A DNA stretch of 64,000 nt from Agrobacterium tumefaciens (GTDB lineage: Bacteria > Pseudomonadota > Alphaproteobacteria > Rhizobiales > Rhizobiaceae): positions 1 to 64,000 of the forward strand of contig NZ_WJOK01000018.1 of the NCBI RefSeq assembly GCF_009649785.1, read 5' to 3'. The notes below the pieces were generated by a model, which did no database searches, was not told the origin of the DNA, and worked only from the letters and a program-made list of their open reading frames with translations. The position numbers and the translations under genes are program-made. Below, one piece after another: positions 9,525 through 19,185 of this stretch (its first letter is position 1; each line of letters starts with the position of its first letter).

Positions 9525-10472
9525 ATGATGAATTTCGGAAAGACGGCTTTGCGTGGCGCTGCTTTCGCCTTTGCGATATTCGCCGTTCCCATGGCCGTTG
9601 CGCCCTTTGCCAGCCAGGCCTTCGCCGACAGCACGGTCAAAATCGTCGTCAACAAGACCCCCATTACCAATGATGATATTGCCAAGCGCGTCGCCTTCCT
9701 GAAGCTGCAGCGCCAATCTGGCAATCTCAACGAAAAAGCCCGCGAGCAGCTGGTTGATGAGGCGCTGAAACGCGAAGAAATCGGTCGCGTGAAAATGTCC
9801 GTCAGCACCCAAGAGGTCGATGCGGCTTTTGCGCGCTTTGCCGGCAACAACAAAATGAAACCGGAGCAGCTGTCTCAGGTCCTCTCCAAGGCCGGTGTCG
9901 GCGCCGACCACTTCAAAGCCTTCATCGCCGTGCAGATGAGCTGGCCGCGCCTTGTTAACGCCCGTTATGGTGCGCGTGGCAAGATGTCTAACCAGGACCT
10001 CGTCACCCGCCTGAGGGAACGCGGCGACAAGCCGGTAACGACGGAATATTTCCTGCAACAGGTGATTTTCGTCATTCCGGAATCGAAGCGCAATGCCATC
10101 ACTGGCAAGCGTAAGGCCGAGGCTGAAGCCTCGCGCAAGCGTTATCCGGGCTGCGACCAGGCCATGACTTTCGCGGCCACCATGCGGGACGTGGCGATCA
10201 AGGATCTTGGACGGATTCTGGCGCCCGAACTGCCGGAAGAGTGGAAGCCTCTCGTGGAAAAGACCAAGGAAGGCGGCACCACAGGAACACGCGTGACCGA
10301 AAAGGGCGTCGAATATCTGGCAATCTGCAAGCAGCGTCAGGTTTCCGACGATTACGCAGCGGAAATGGTGTTCAAGTCCGAAGACCTGATGAAGGCCAAG
10401 GGTGGCGAAAACCCGAACGAGAAGAAATATATGGATGAGCTGCGCAAGAAGGCGCAGATCGTCAACACCTGA
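9525..10472 (+). CDS. SurA-like periplasmic chaperone
   Basis: 315-residue periplasmic protein with a signal peptide (residues 1 to about 35, ending QAFA-DS). A SurA N-terminal-like domain follows ([22 protein letters not shown], about 40-170). The region around residues 170-285 resembles one parvulin domain only weakly, and the protein is shorter than two-parvulin SurA (about 430). SurA escorts outer-membrane proteins to the BAM complex. The position between lptD and pdxA matches the E. coli lptD-surA-pdxA-rsmA order and supports the assignment. The ATG at 9525 was chosen for the GGGAGAAGG upstream and for giving a clean signal peptide. Confidence 0.8.
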   Translation: MMNFGKTALRGAAFAFAIFAVPMAVAPFASQAFADSTVKIVVNKTPITNDDIAKRVAFLKLQRQSGNLNEKAREQLVDEALKREEIGRVKMSVSTQEVDAAFARFAGNNKMKPEQLSQVLSKAGVGADHFKAFIAVQMSWPRLVNARYGARGKMSNQDLVTRLRERGDKPVTTEYFLQQVIFVIPESKRNAITGKRKAEAEASRKRYPGCDQAMTFAATMRDVAIKDLGRILAPELPEEWKPLVEKTKEGGTTGTRVTEKGVEYLAICKQRQVSDDYAAEMVFKSEDLMKAKGGENPNEKKYMDELRKKAQIVNT

Positions 10473-10491
10473 TACGAGAGCCGGCCTTTCC

Positions 10492-11514
10492 GTGACACAT
10501 GCATCCCTGCCGCTTGCCCTGACACAGGGAGATCCAGCCGGTATCGGCCCTGATATCGCCATTGCCGCCTGGGCCAAGCGCCGGGAGAACGGCGTGGCGC
10601 CCTTCATCTTCATCGGCGATCCCGATGTGGTGGCGAGCCGTGCGGCGCTGCTTGGCATACCGGTCAATATCGAGAACTGCGAAGCGGCGGATGCCGTCGG
10701 CGTGTTTGACCGTGCTTTTCCCGTTCTTCCTCTTCCCGTCGGTTTCGAGGTTCAGGCCGGCCAGCCGCATGTCGGAGCCGCTCATGCGACGATCAAGGCG
10801 ATCGAGCTTGCCGTTGCCTTGACGGTCGAGGGCAAGGCTTCCGCCGTCGTCACCAATCCGATTGCGAAATCCGTGCTTTACGAAGCAGGCTTCGGTTTTC
10901 CCGGTCACACGGAATTTCTCGCCGATCTGGCTTTGCGCCTGACCGGCAAACAGGTGATGCCGGTGATGATGATTGCCGGACCCAAGGTCCGCGTCGTGCC
11001 AGTAACGATCCATATCCCAGTAAAAGACGTGCCTTCGGCACTGACGGAAGAGCTGATCGTTACGACCTGCCGCATTATCGATGCTGATCTGCGGCAGAAA
11101 TTCGGCATCGAGGCACCACGACTGGCGGTCGCCGGTCTCAATCCACACGCGGGTGAAGATGGGGCATTGGGCACAGAGGACCGCGATGTGGTTCACCCTG
11201 CGACCATACGGTTGCGGAAAGACGGGATCGACGCTTTCGGCCCCCTGCCCGCCGATACGATGTTCCACGATGCTGCCCGCAGGCGCTATGATGTCGCCGT
11301 CTGCATGTATCACGATCAGGCCCTTATCCCGGCCAAGGCGCTTGGCTTTGACGATTCCGTCAATGTCACGCTCGGCCTGCCCTTCATCCGGACCTCGCCC
11401 GACCACGGCACCGCCTTCGGCATCGCCGGCCAGGGCATTGCCAGCGAAACGAGCCTTGTCGCAGCGCTGAAGATGGCGGCGGAGATTTCTCTTCGCAGCC
11501 GGGTCGGCGCATAA
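10492..11514 (+). CDS. pdxA: 4-hydroxythreonine-4-phosphate dehydrogenase
   Basis: Cytosolic enzyme of pyridoxal phosphate synthesis that oxidises 4-hydroxythreonine 4-phosphate; 340 residues, normal size. Visible motifs: [14 protein letters not shown] at the N-terminus, the metal-ligand region around [21 protein letters not shown] near residue 215, and [12 protein letters not shown] near 270. I chose the GTG at 10492 ([17 protein letters not shown]), 19 bp after the upstream stop; longer readings run back into the surA-like gene. Its stop overlaps the rsmA start as TAATG, so the pair is coupled. Confidence 0.94.
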   Translation: MTHASLPLALTQGDPAGIGPDIAIAAWAKRRENGVAPFIFIGDPDVVASRAALLGIPVNIENCEAADAVGVFDRAFPVLPLPVGFEVQAGQPHVGAAHATIKAIELAVALTVEGKASAVVTNPIAKSVLYEAGFGFPGHTEFLADLALRLTGKQVMPVMMIAGPKVRVVPVTIHIPVKDVPSALTEELIVTTCRIIDADLRQKFGIEAPRLAVAGLNPHAGEDGALGTEDRDVVHPATIRLRKDGIDAFGPLPADTMFHDAARRRYDVAVCMYHDQALIPAKALGFDDSVNVTLGLPFIRTSPDHGTAFGIAGQGIASETSLVAALKMAAEISLRSRVGA

Positions 11515-12344
11515 TGGCCGCCATTGACGGATTGCCGCCGCTACGCGATGTCATTCAGCGCCATGGGCTAGACGCTAAGAAGTCGCTCGGGCAGAACTTC
11601 CTGTTCGATCTCAACCTCACCCAGAAGATCGCCCGAACCGCTGGGCCGCTTGACGGCGTGACGGTCATCGAGGTTGGCCCCGGGCCTGGCGGCCTCACCC
11701 GCGCCATTCTATCGCTCGGTGCCAAAAAGGTTATCGCCATTGAGCGGGACAGCCGCTGCCTGCCGGCACTTGCGGAGATCGAAGCGCATTATCCCGGACG
11801 TCTTGAGGTCATCGAGGGTGATGCGCTGAAGACCGATTTCGAGGCTTTGGTTCCCGCTGGCGAACCGGTGCGGATCATTGCCAACCTGCCTTACAATGTC
11901 GGCACGCAATTGTTGGTCAACTGGCTGCTGCCGAGAGAATGGCCGCCTTTCTGGCTCTCCATGACGCTGATGTTCCAGAAGGAAGTCGGCCAGCGCATCG
12001 TGGCAGAAGAAGGCGACAACCATTACGGCCGCCTTGGCGTTCTCGCCGGCTGGCGCACGGTTTCGGAAATGGCCTTCGACGTCCCGCCGCAGGCCTTCAG
12101 CCCACCGCCTAAGGTTACCTCGACGGTCGTGCATCTGCTGCCAAAGGAAAAGCCGCTGCCCTGCGATGTCGCGAAGCTCGAAAAGGTAACGGAAGCCGCC
12201 TTCGGCCAACGCCGCAAGATGCTGCGCCAGAGCGTGAAAAGCATTGGCGGTGAAGTTCTGCTGGAAAAGGCAGGCATTGACGCGACACGACGGGCTGAGA
12301 CGCTGTCGGTCGGGGAATTTGTGACGCTGGCGAACTGCCTCTAA
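11514..12344 (+). CDS. rsmA: 16S rRNA dimethyladenosine transferase (RsmA/KsgA)
   Basis: Uses S-adenosylmethionine to dimethylate two adjacent adenosines in the 3'-terminal helix of 16S rRNA during 30S maturation; 276 residues. Motifs: [16 protein letters not shown] (about 25-40), the SAM loop [14 protein letters not shown] (about 52-65), and the catalytic NLPYNVG (about 125-131). The C-terminal domain has [10 protein letters not shown] and [11 protein letters not shown]. It is translationally coupled to pdxA by a one-base overlap. Confidence 0.95.
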   Translation: MAAIDGLPPLRDVIQRHGLDAKKSLGQNFLFDLNLTQKIARTAGPLDGVTVIEVGPGPGGLTRAILSLGAKKVIAIERDSRCLPALAEIEAHYPGRLEVIEGDALKTDFEALVPAGEPVRIIANLPYNVGTQLLVNWLLPREWPPFWLSMTLMFQKEVGQRIVAEEGDNHYGRLGVLAGWRTVSEMAFDVPPQAFSPPPKVTSTVVHLLPKEKPLPCDVAKLEKVTEAAFGQRRKMLRQSVKSIGGEVLLEKAGIDATRRAETLSVGEFVTLANCL

Positions 12345-12400
12345 TTGAAGGCGACGTTTCGGCACTTCTAACGCGGGCGACGGAATTAGGGGACAAGCGC

Positions 12401-13015
12401 GTGGAGAGTGCCGGTTTTCACTACAAGCTCCACATGCCCGTCGGATCGCCTGATTGCGCGGTCGTGTTGCTACACGGTTCGGGAAGAACGGAGGAAGATC
12501 TCGCTTCGTTTGGCCGTACCGTTTTTCCCAACGGCATTCTGTATGCTCCGAGAGGCATTGTGCGATGGGAAAATGGCTTTGCGTTTTTTCGCAGAAAGCC
12601 CGACAGACAACTCGATATCGACGACCTGAAACATCAAGCCGCCGGACTTTGCCGGTTTATCGAATTCGTATTTCAGCAGACGGGGCAAAGACCCTTTCTC
12701 GCGGGATATTCAAACGGTGCGATCATCGCGGCTGAAACAATCTGCCAGAATCGTCATCTGTCGAGGGGTGCCATTCTGCTTCGGCCACTATCCCCACGCA
12801 ATAACGAGCATTTTCCGAAGCTCACCGGATATCCTGCGCTCCTGCTTGCAGGTGCACATGATGAGCGGCGGCATCGCGATGATGCGCCCCATTTGGCCGA
12901 TCAATTTTCGATTGCGGGCGCGGATGTGGTACTGGAGACACTCGACACAGGCCACGGCTGGGCAACAGACGCGGCAGACGAGCGCGTGTCCCGGCAATGG
13001 CTACGTCAGCATTAG
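12401..13015 (+). CDS. Alpha/beta-hydrolase, phospholipase/carboxylesterase type
   Basis: 204-residue alpha/beta-hydrolase. The first strand ends VVLLHGSGRTEEDL (oxyanion region), the nucleophile elbow is GYSNG near residue 108, an acid sits in AGAHDERR near 155, and the catalytic histidine is in DTGHGW near 185, so the triad is complete. This layout matches the carboxylesterase/phospholipase YpfH-like group; the substrate is unknown. The GTG at 12401 follows GGGGACAAGC. The gene lies 56 bp after rsmA and converges with gmk. Confidence 0.75.
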   Translation: MESAGFHYKLHMPVGSPDCAVVLLHGSGRTEEDLASFGRTVFPNGILYAPRGIVRWENGFAFFRRKPDRQLDIDDLKHQAAGLCRFIEFVFQQTGQRPFLAGYSNGAIIAAETICQNRHLSRGAILLRPLSPRNNEHFPKLTGYPALLLAGAHDERRHRDDAPHLADQFSIAGADVVLETLDTGHGWATDAADERVSRQWLRQH

Positions 13016-13042
13016 AGATAACACGCCGCTTTAACTGCCAAA

Positions 13043-13705
13043 TCAGAGCTGCGGTTCTTCCGCAAGCAGTCCGCGCACGAAATCGAACATGCCGTGGCGG
13101 CGGTCGCGGCGCACACGTTCGGCCTTGACTATCGCTTCTACGGCCTCGAAGGCCGCCTGCAGGTCGTCGTTGAGGATGACGTAGTCGTAATCGCGCCAGT
13201 GCTCGATCTCGGCGCGGGAATTGAGAAGCCGGGTCTGGATCACCGCTTCGGTGTCCTCGGCGCGGCGGTGCAGGCGCGATTGCAGCTCGGTCATGGTTGG
13301 CGGCAGGATGAAGATCGACACGACGTCGGCCTTCATCTTGTCCTGAAGCTGTTCGGCGCCCTGCCAGTCGATGTCGAACAGCATGTCGCGTCCGGCCGCC
13401 ATCGCCACTTCCACCGGCTCGCGCGGCGTGCCGTAAAAATTGCCGTGAACCTCGGCCCATTCCAGAAGCTCATCGCTGTCACGCAGGCGCTCGAAGTCGC
13501 GCTTGGAGATGAAGTGGTAGTGGATGCCTTCAATCTCGCTCTGGCGGCGCGGGCGCGTCGTCACGCTGACGGACAGGCTGATGTTCTTGTCCTTGTCGAG
13601 CAGGTTGCGCGCTATCGTGGATTTACCAGCGCCCGATGGCGATGAAATCACCAGCATCAGCCCTCTGCGGGCAATCGTAACAGGGGAATTGTTCACCGGA
13701 ACCAT
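13043..13705 (-). CDS. gmk: Guanylate kinase
   Basis: Phosphorylates GMP to GDP in the cytosol; 220 residues. The P-loop [12 protein letters not shown] lies near residues 20-31. The GMP-binding segment carries the typical [17 protein letters not shown] sequence near 47-63, followed by [13 protein letters not shown] and [12 protein letters not shown]. It starts 4 bp after the yicC stop. The yicC-gmk pair is widely conserved. Confidence 0.96.
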   Translation of the reverse strand: MVPVNNSPVTIARRGLMLVISSPSGAGKSTIARNLLDKDKNISLSVSVTTRPRRQSEIEGIHYHFISKRDFERLRDSDELLEWAEVHGNFYGTPREPVEVAMAAGRDMLFDIDWQGAEQLQDKMKADVVSIFILPPTMTELQSRLHRRAEDTEAVIQTRLLNSRAEIEHWRDYDYVILNDDLQAAFEAVEAIVKAERVRRDRRHGMFDFVRGLLAEEPQL

Positions 13706-13709
13706 GGGT

Positions 13710-14597
13710 CTACTCCAGATTTTGGACCTGCTCGCGGAACTGGTCGATAACCACTTTCAGCTCTATGCCTGCTGCGGTTACCGCACTGGCGTTCGATTTG
13801 GAACAGATTGTATTCGACTCGCGGTTAAATTCCTGTGCAAGAAAATCGAGCTTGCGGCCAACTGGCCCGCCATGAGCCAAAAGTTCGCGCGATGCCTGGA
13901 CATGTGCGTGTAGCCGGTCGACCTCTTCGCGCAGATCCGCCTTGGTAGCGATCAATGCGGCCTCGGCGTGCAGACGGTCGCGATCGAGCCCGTGCATGCC
14001 ATCGCCAATAAGGGCAATCTGCTGGGCAAGCCTTGCAGCGATCTGTTCCGGCTGGCGGGAAGGATCGTTTTCGATGAGGTTCACGAGTTGCTCGATCCTG
14101 TCGATCTGCCCGGACAGGATGGCAAACAGGGACGCCCCTTCCCGCTCGCGCATGTCCTTCAGCTTCTCGACGGCGGCGGCAAAGCCCGCAAGCACGTCGG
14201 CGTTGCGCGCGGCCTGCGCCTCGGCATCATCTTCCGCCTCGCGAAAATCGACGAGCCCGCGCAGCGACAGTAGCGTATCGAAGCTCAGCGGCTTGTCGTC
14301 GACGACGTCGCCCAGTTCTTTCTTGAGAGCGAGAACTGCGGCAAGAGCATCGCGGTTGATCACCGCCTCCAGCCGGTTTTCCGCAATCGCCAGCGTCAAT
14401 CCCGCCTGAATATTGCCGCGGGAAAGATGCTGTGCCGCGATTTCCCGCAGGCCCGTTTCCAGCGCTTCCAGACCGTTTGGCAGGCGCAGGCGCACATCAA
14501 GCCCCTTGCCGTTCACCGAGCGCAATTCCCACGCCCAGCGGTAACGGCCGGAGGTTCCTTCGCTGCGCGCGAACCCGGTCATCGATTGCAATGTCAT
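13710..14597 (-). CDS. YicC family protein (endoribonuclease-type)
   Basis: 295-residue YicC family protein. The N-terminal YicC domain starts [12 protein letters not shown] and contains [17 protein letters not shown]. The C-terminal DUF1732 domain ends with [25 protein letters not shown] and NTICSKS, all diagnostic. E. coli YicC is reported to be an RNase acting on small RNAs; activity here is by family only. It is followed by gmk and separated from mltG by a strong terminator. Confidence 0.92.
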   Translation of the reverse strand: MTLQSMTGFARSEGTSGRYRWAWELRSVNGKGLDVRLRLPNGLEALETGLREIAAQHLSRGNIQAGLTLAIAENRLEAVINRDALAAVLALKKELGDVVDDKPLSFDTLLSLRGLVDFREAEDDAEAQAARNADVLAGFAAAVEKLKDMREREGASLFAILSGQIDRIEQLVNLIENDPSRQPEQIAARLAQQIALIGDGMHGLDRDRLHAEAALIATKADLREEVDRLHAHVQASRELLAHGGPVGRKLDFLAQEFNRESNTICSKSNASAVTAAGIELKVVIDQFREQVQNLE

Positions 14598-14624
14598 ATT
14601 CAGAAAGCCCCCATCATGCCGTGC

Positions 14625-14657
14625 AAAAAACCGGGCCTTGTGATGACAAGGCCCGGT
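14625..14657 (-). terminator. Intrinsic terminator after mltG
   Basis: Read on the minus strand, ACCGGGCCTTG and CAAGGCCCGG form a long GC-rich stem followed directly by TTTTTT. It sits between the mltG stop and the yicC start, so yicC-gmk should need its own promoter or rely on read-through. Confidence 0.88.
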
Positions 14658-14665
14658 CAGAACTA

Positions 14666-15886
14666 TCAGTTATTGGCCGGTTTTTCCGCCTCGGTGCCGC
14701 CGGGCTGACCATCCACGACAACATCGGGATTGGCGCCGGAAGCCGCTTTTTCGGCCTCGATCTTGCGCCAGCGGCGCACATTGGCGTTATGTTCGTCCAG
14801 CGTCTTTGCAAACACATGGCCGCCGGTGCCATCGGCAACAAAGTAGATGTCATCGGTGCGCCACGGGTTGGCAACCGCCTCGAGTGCGGCCCGGCCCGGA
14901 TTGGCGATGGGAGACGGTGGCAGGCCTTTGATGACATAGGTGTTAAACGGCGTCTGCTTTTGCAGGTCCGACTGGTAGATCGGACGGTCGGACGGTTTGC
15001 CGTCGCCGCCGAAGAGACCGTAGATGATCGTCGGGTCGGATTGCAGGCGCATGCCCTTCTTCAGCCGGTTGTAGAACACCGAAGCGACATGGGCGCGCTC
15101 GTCGTCCTTGCCGGTTTCCTTCTCCACGATCGAGGCGAGCGTCACGAATTCCTCGACCGTCTTGATCGGCAGGTCGGGGTCACGACGTTCCCAGATCATG
15201 TCGATCAGCTTCTCCTGCGCCGCACTCATCTGGTTGATGATTTCCTCACGCTTCGTACCACGGGTAAAGCGATAGGTATCGGGGCGAAGGCTGCCTTCCG
15301 GCGGCAGGGTGGCGGGCAATTCGCCATCCAGCACCTCGTCGGCGGCAAGCCGCGCGAACATCTGCTTGACGGTCAGACCTTCCGGCAACGATACGGAATA
15401 AAGGATCGATTTGCCCGACTCCAAGAGCATCATGATATCCTTCATCGATGCGCCGGCCTTGATTTCGTATTCGCCCGCCTTCAGCGTCTGGTCCTTCTGC
15501 AGGTAGCTGCCCGTCATCAGGCGGAAGACACGGGCATTGGATACGACGTCATTGCGCTCGAGATTATTGGCGATCTCGATGAGGCCTGCGCCGTTGCGCA
15601 CCGTGAAATGTGTGTTCGTCTGAAGCGGACCGGGCTCCTGGAACGCATTGATCATGTAATAGAAGGCTGCGACAGCAAGCACACAGACGGCAACCGCAAG
15701 CGTCATCAGAAAATTCAGGAAGATCACCAGCTGGCCATGGGCCTTGCGGGAGCGCTTCGGTGGAGCCGGCACTTTTTCCGGCCGAAGCGCTTCGGTCGGG
15801 GATTTCGGGATGATCGGGCCGCGATTGCCCTCACCCGCGCCGTCTCGTCCGTATGGTCCCTGGCTGTTCTGGTTCGTGTCGCTCAC
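14666..15886 (-). CDS. mltG: Endolytic murein transglycosylase MltG
   Basis: Inner-membrane lytic transglycosylase that cleaves nascent glycan strands and is thought to set their length; 406 residues. A polar, proline-rich cytoplasmic stretch covers about 1-50. One membrane helix lies at about 52-75 (LVIFLNFLMTLAVAVCVLAV), followed by a LysM-like fold and the YceG catalytic domain. The catalytic glutamate is in LASIVEKETG (about 255-265). The start is GTG with AAAAGGA upstream. Its place after fabF is the same as in many rhizobia. Confidence 0.93.
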   Translation of the reverse strand: MSDTNQNSQGPYGRDGAGEGNRGPIIPKSPTEALRPEKVPAPPKRSRKAHGQLVIFLNFLMTLAVAVCVLAVAAFYYMINAFQEPGPLQTNTHFTVRNGAGLIEIANNLERNDVVSNARVFRLMTGSYLQKDQTLKAGEYEIKAGASMKDIMMLLESGKSILYSVSLPEGLTVKQMFARLAADEVLDGELPATLPPEGSLRPDTYRFTRGTKREEIINQMSAAQEKLIDMIWERRDPDLPIKTVEEFVTLASIVEKETGKDDERAHVASVFYNRLKKGMRLQSDPTIIYGLFGGDGKPSDRPIYQSDLQKQTPFNTYVIKGLPPSPIANPGRAALEAVANPWRTDDIYFVADGTGGHVFAKTLDEHNANVRRWRKIEAEKAASGANPDVVVDGQPGGTEAEKPANN

Positions 15887-16251
15887 CGTCGGTCCTTTTC
15901 AGTTCGGCGTTGTCAGCGCTTTTTGCGCAGGTAATGCGGCAAAAACAGGTTCGGAATGCCTTCCTGCACCACATAGAGACATCGTGAAGACCTCATTGTC
16001 CTCCTTCACGAATCGTCGTTTCCGGCAAAGCCGGTCAAGGAAAGCCATCTGCGGCGGGAAATTCACCCGCAGCAGGAAATCATTCCGAAACCGGCAAACC
16101 GTCTTCCGTAAACGACTACAATATCGGCGCGAAAATCGAAATGGCTTTCGCGAGCCGCAATGCGTTCTTCAAAGAAGAGCGCTCTCAGGCACCCGGCGGG
16201 AGGGAGCCGCACCGCTTTAGGCGGTTTGCGGCGCCGGGTTTTCGTCGTGAT
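15887..16251. other. Intergenic region upstream of mltG
   Basis: 365 bp between mltG and fabF, both read leftward. Apart from the hairpin near the fabF end I see no gene or RNA. A promoter for mltG must lie here if the hairpin stops fabF transcription. Confidence 0.4.
16191..16239 (-). terminator. GC-rich hairpin after fabF
   Basis: ACCCGGCG (16191-16198) pairs with CGCCGGGT (16232-16239), with nested GCCGC/GCGGC and ACCGC/GCGGT stems inside. It starts 13 bp after the fabF stop on the minus strand. No T-run follows on that strand, so it may protect the transcript end or act only weakly as a terminator. Confidence 0.45.
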
Positions 16252-17514
16252 TTATGCTTCGTAGCGACGCAGTACGAGGGAGGCGTTGGTGCCGCCAAAC
16301 CCGAAGGAGTTCGACAAGGCGACGTTGACCTGCCTCTTGCGCGCCTTGTGCGGCACCAGATCGATCTTCGTCTCCACGTCGGGATTGTCGAGGTTCAGCG
16401 TCGGCGGAACGATGTTGTCGCGGATCGCAAGCGTGGCGAAAATCGCCTCGATAGCGCCAGCTGCTCCGAGAAGATGGCCGGTGGCCGACTTTGTGGAAGA
16501 CATGGAAATCTTCGACGCCGCGTCACCAACCAGCCGCTCGACCGCGCCAAGCTCGATCGTATCGGCCATGGTGGAGGTGCCGTGGGCGTTGATGTAGTCG
16601 ATATCGTCAGGCGTGAGGCCGGCGCGCTTCAGCGCCATCGCCATGCAGCGGTACGCGCCATCGCCATCTTCCGACGGTGCGGTGATGTGATAGGCATCAC
16701 CGGAAAGGCCGTAACCGACGACTTCGGCATAAATCTTTGCGCCGCGCGCCTTGGCATGTTCCAGCTCTTCCAGAACGACGATGCCGGCACCTTCGCCCAT
16801 GACGAAACCGTCACGGTCGCGGTCATAGGGACGCGATGCCTTCTGCGGATCGTCGTTATGCTGGGTGGAAAGCGCCTTGCAGGCGGCAAAGCCGGCAAGC
16901 GCGATGCGGCAGACCGGCGATTCGGCACCACCTGCGACCATGACCTCAGCATCGCCGAACGCAATCATCCGGGCAGCATCGCCGATGGCATGCGCACCGG
17001 TCGAGCAAGCCGTCACTACGGCGTGGTTCGGACCGCGCAGCTTGTGACGGATTGAGACGTGGCCGGAAACCAGGTTGATCAGACGGCCGGGAATGAAAAA
17101 TGGAGAAATGCGGCGGGGGCCCTTGTCGCGCAGCGTATAACCCGCCTCGACAATACCTTCCAGACCGCCGATGCCGGAACCGATCAGAACGCCCGTGGCG
17201 ATCTGGTCCTCGTCCGTTTCGGGATGCCAGCCGGCGTCCGCAAGCGCCATGTCGGCGGCGGCCACACCGTAAAGGATGAACGGATCGATCTTGCGCTGCT
17301 CTTTGAGTTCCATCCAGTCGTCGGCATTGAACGTGCCGTTAGAGCCATCGCCGACGGGAATGCGACAGGCAATCTTTGCGGGCAAGTCTTCGACTTCGAA
17401 CTCAGTCACGAGACGGGCACCGTTCTGGCCGGCAAGCAGCCGTTCCCAGGTGATTTCCGTTCCGCATCCAAGAGGAGATACCATGCCGGTACCGGTGATA
17501 ACGACACGCCTCAT
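16252..17514 (-). CDS. fabF: 3-oxoacyl-[acyl-carrier-protein] synthase II
   Basis: Condensing enzyme that elongates acyl-ACP with malonyl-ACP in type II fatty-acid synthesis; 420 residues. The catalytic cysteine lies in VTACSTGAHAIGDA (near residue 170), and the two histidines in NAHGTST (near 310) and SATGHLLGAAGA (near 345). A GFGGTNASLVL tail completes the thiolase fold. I chose the ATG at 17514 (MRRVVITGTGMVSPLG), which has GGAGCG upstream; the frame is open further upstream but that part is unlike the family. It lies downstream of acpP. Confidence 0.96.
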   Translation of the reverse strand: MRRVVITGTGMVSPLGCGTEITWERLLAGQNGARLVTEFEVEDLPAKIACRIPVGDGSNGTFNADDWMELKEQRKIDPFILYGVAAADMALADAGWHPETDEDQIATGVLIGSGIGGLEGIVEAGYTLRDKGPRRISPFFIPGRLINLVSGHVSIRHKLRGPNHAVVTACSTGAHAIGDAARMIAFGDAEVMVAGGAESPVCRIALAGFAACKALSTQHNDDPQKASRPYDRDRDGFVMGEGAGIVVLEELEHAKARGAKIYAEVVGYGLSGDAYHITAPSEDGDGAYRCMAMALKRAGLTPDDIDYINAHGTSTMADTIELGAVERLVGDAASKISMSSTKSATGHLLGAAGAIEAIFATLAIRDNIVPPTLNLDNPDVETKIDLVPHKARKRQVNVALSNSFGFGGTNASLVLRRYEA

Positions 17515-17701
17515 CGCCAACGCTCCGCCCTTATCCAAATCATCGGTCTTTTTGCAACGCCACACACCATGGAATGGCGGGAACAGGCGCTGCACCATTT
17601 TGAATGTCCGCATAATCTTCCGCAGGCCGGAGCCGGTTCGGAAACTTATGCATTCGTCAGGACGCACGTCTTTCGGGCGCGTTCTGTTTCACGATAAAAT
17701 A

Positions 17702-17724
17702 TTGGCCCGGACAAGCCGGGCCAA
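17702..17724 (-). terminator. Hairpin after acpP
   Basis: TTGGCCCGG (17702-17710) and CCGGGCCAA (17716-17724) form a 9-bp perfect stem with a 5-nt loop. On the minus strand TATTTTAT follows. It lies about 35 bp past the acpP stop and could reduce transcription into fabF, fitting the need for more acyl carrier protein than synthase. Confidence 0.6.
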
Positions 17725-17760
17725 GACGGGAGGTTGTTACTCCTCCCCAATACAGGTCGA

Positions 17761-17997
17761 TCAGGCCTGGGCCTTCTCGATGAACTTGACAGCGTCGCCA
17801 ACAGTCAGGATCGAGTCAGCTGCGTCGTCTGGGATCTCGACGCCGAATTCTTCTTCGAAAGCCATGACCAGTTCAACGGTATCGAGCGAATCAGCGCCCA
17901 GATCGTCAATGAAGCTTGCGCCTTCAACAACTTTGTCGGCGTCGACGCCCAGATGATCAATTACAATTTTCTTTACGCGTTCTGCGATATCGCTCAT
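17761..17997 (-). CDS. acpP: Acyl carrier protein
   Basis: 78-residue acidic carrier that holds growing acyl chains on 4'-phosphopantetheine. The attachment serine is Ser37 in [11 protein letters not shown], the universal DSL motif. The start is ATG at 17997 with CGAGGAAACC upstream. It sits between fabG and fabF with gaps on both sides, so it is probably transcribed partly on its own, as expected for a very abundant protein. Confidence 0.97.
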   Translation of the reverse strand: MSDIAERVKKIVIDHLGVDADKVVEGASFIDDLGADSLDTVELVMAFEEEFGVEIPDDAADSILTVGDAVKFIEKAQA

Positions 17998-18347
17998 GTC
18001 GGTTTCCTCGACCTTTATTTTGAAGGGAATGCCTTACGGCACCCTGCCCTGTTAGAAGCCCTCATGCGCCGTTCAAATCCGGCACTGCTGGCAAACCCGT
18101 TCAACCCGGTCCAAGCTAGACATCGTCGCGCAAAATCGCAACGGCTTCCTGTCTCTCCGGGACGACTGTTCACAGTCTTGGCCCGATTAACACGGTTTCA
18201 ACCGGTCGAAAAGCCTGAAAACGCGCTAAGCACAACGTATGACAGGCAATTTCGCCGGAAACCGGCATGGAGGGTCTTGCGGCGCCCGACACCAAACAAG
18301 GTGCAGAAACAGCGCCGCAATCGTTTCAAGACGCCTTTCAGGTGGCG
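17998..18347. other. Intergenic region upstream of acpP
   Basis: 350 bp between fabG and acpP, both read leftward. No gene is visible. A possible acpP promoter is listed separately; the rest shows no repeat or hairpin that I can support. Confidence 0.4.
18049..18076 (-). promoter_or_regulatory. Possible sigma-70 promoter of acpP
   Basis: On the minus strand TTGAAC and TAACAG are separated by 16 bp, with the -10 box about 50 bp upstream of the acpP ATG. The match is moderate and was found by eye. Confidence 0.3.
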
Positions 18348-19085
18348 TCAGATCATCGCCATGCCGCCATTGACGTGCAAGGTCTGGCCGGTCATGTAGG
18401 CAGCTTCATTGGAAGCAAGATAAAGTACGGCCGAAGCGACTTCGGCGCCCGTTCCCATGCGCTTCATGGGAATGGCACCCATGATGGCGTCTTTCTGCTT
18501 GTCGTTCAGCTTGCCGGTCATCGCGCTTTCGATGAAGCCGGGCGCCACGCAGTTGACGGTGACGTTGCGGGTGGCGATTTCCTGTGCCAGCGACTTCGAA
18601 AAACCGATCATGCCGGCCTTGGAGGCGCAATAGTTCGCCTGGCCGGGATTGCCGGTGACGCCGACGATGGAGGTGATGTTGATAATGCGGCCGAAACGGC
18701 GGCGCATCATCGGATGCGTCAGTTCACGCGTCAGACGGAACATCGCGGTCAGGTTCACCTCGATGACGTTGTCCCAGTCCTCGTCGCTCATGCGCACGAA
18801 CAGGCCGTCCTTGGTAATCCCGGCATTGTTGACGAGAATGTCCACGCCTTCCAGCTCGGCCTCGGCCTTTTCGCCCAGCGCCTTGACCTCGGCACGATCG
18901 GCAAGGTTGGCCGGGAAAATCTTGACGCGGTCGCCAAGTTCCGCCGCCAGGGCTTCGAGCTTTTCAACGCGCGTGCCGTGCAGGCCGACGGTTGCGCCCT
19001 GGCTGTGCAGAAGGCGGGCGATTTCCTCGCCAATGCCGCCGGTCGCGCCGGTTACGAGAGCCTTGCGGCCTGTCAGATCAAACAT
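18348..19085 (-). CDS. fabG: 3-oxoacyl-[acyl-carrier-protein] reductase
   Basis: NADPH-dependent short-chain dehydrogenase that reduces 3-oxoacyl-ACP; 245 residues. The cofactor loop is TGATGGIGEEIA (about 12-23), NNAG lies near 86-89, the catalytic serine is in INITSIVG (near 138) and the YxxxK pair in NYCASKAG (near 151-155). The end LHVNGGMAMI is characteristic of FabG. It follows fabD across a 100-bp gap holding a hairpin. Confidence 0.95.
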   Translation of the reverse strand: MFDLTGRKALVTGATGGIGEEIARLLHSQGATVGLHGTRVEKLEALAAELGDRVKIFPANLADRAEVKALGEKAEAELEGVDILVNNAGITKDGLFVRMSDEDWDNVIEVNLTAMFRLTRELTHPMMRRRFGRIINITSIVGVTGNPGQANYCASKAGMIGFSKSLAQEIATRNVTVNCVAPGFIESAMTGKLNDKQKDAIMGAIPMKRMGTGAEVASAVLYLASNEAAYMTGQTLHVNGGMAMI

Positions 19086-19104
19086 GTTCCGTTCCTTCTT
19101 TAGA

Positions 19105-19137
19105 GCAATTCCGCAAAAAGCCTTTTAGCGGAATTGC
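19105..19137. repeat. 10-bp-stem palindrome between fabD and fabG
   Basis: GCAATTCCGC (19105-19114) and GCGGAATTGC (19128-19137) pair perfectly around a 13-nt A- and T-rich loop. Similar GCAATTCC...GGAATTGC palindromes are, from memory, frequent between rhizobial genes. It lies 20 bp upstream of the fabG start and does not look like a terminator. Confidence 0.55.
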
Positions 19138-19185
19138 ATCGGGAATTACCGTAAAACAAAAAGCCGATGCGGGGCGAAGCCCGTC

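Noticed and set aside
18069-18084. GCCGTTCAAATCCGGC resembles a tRNA T-arm
   Set aside because: No anticodon arm or acceptor stem is near it, the loop would be 8 nt, and it lies in the acpP promoter region.
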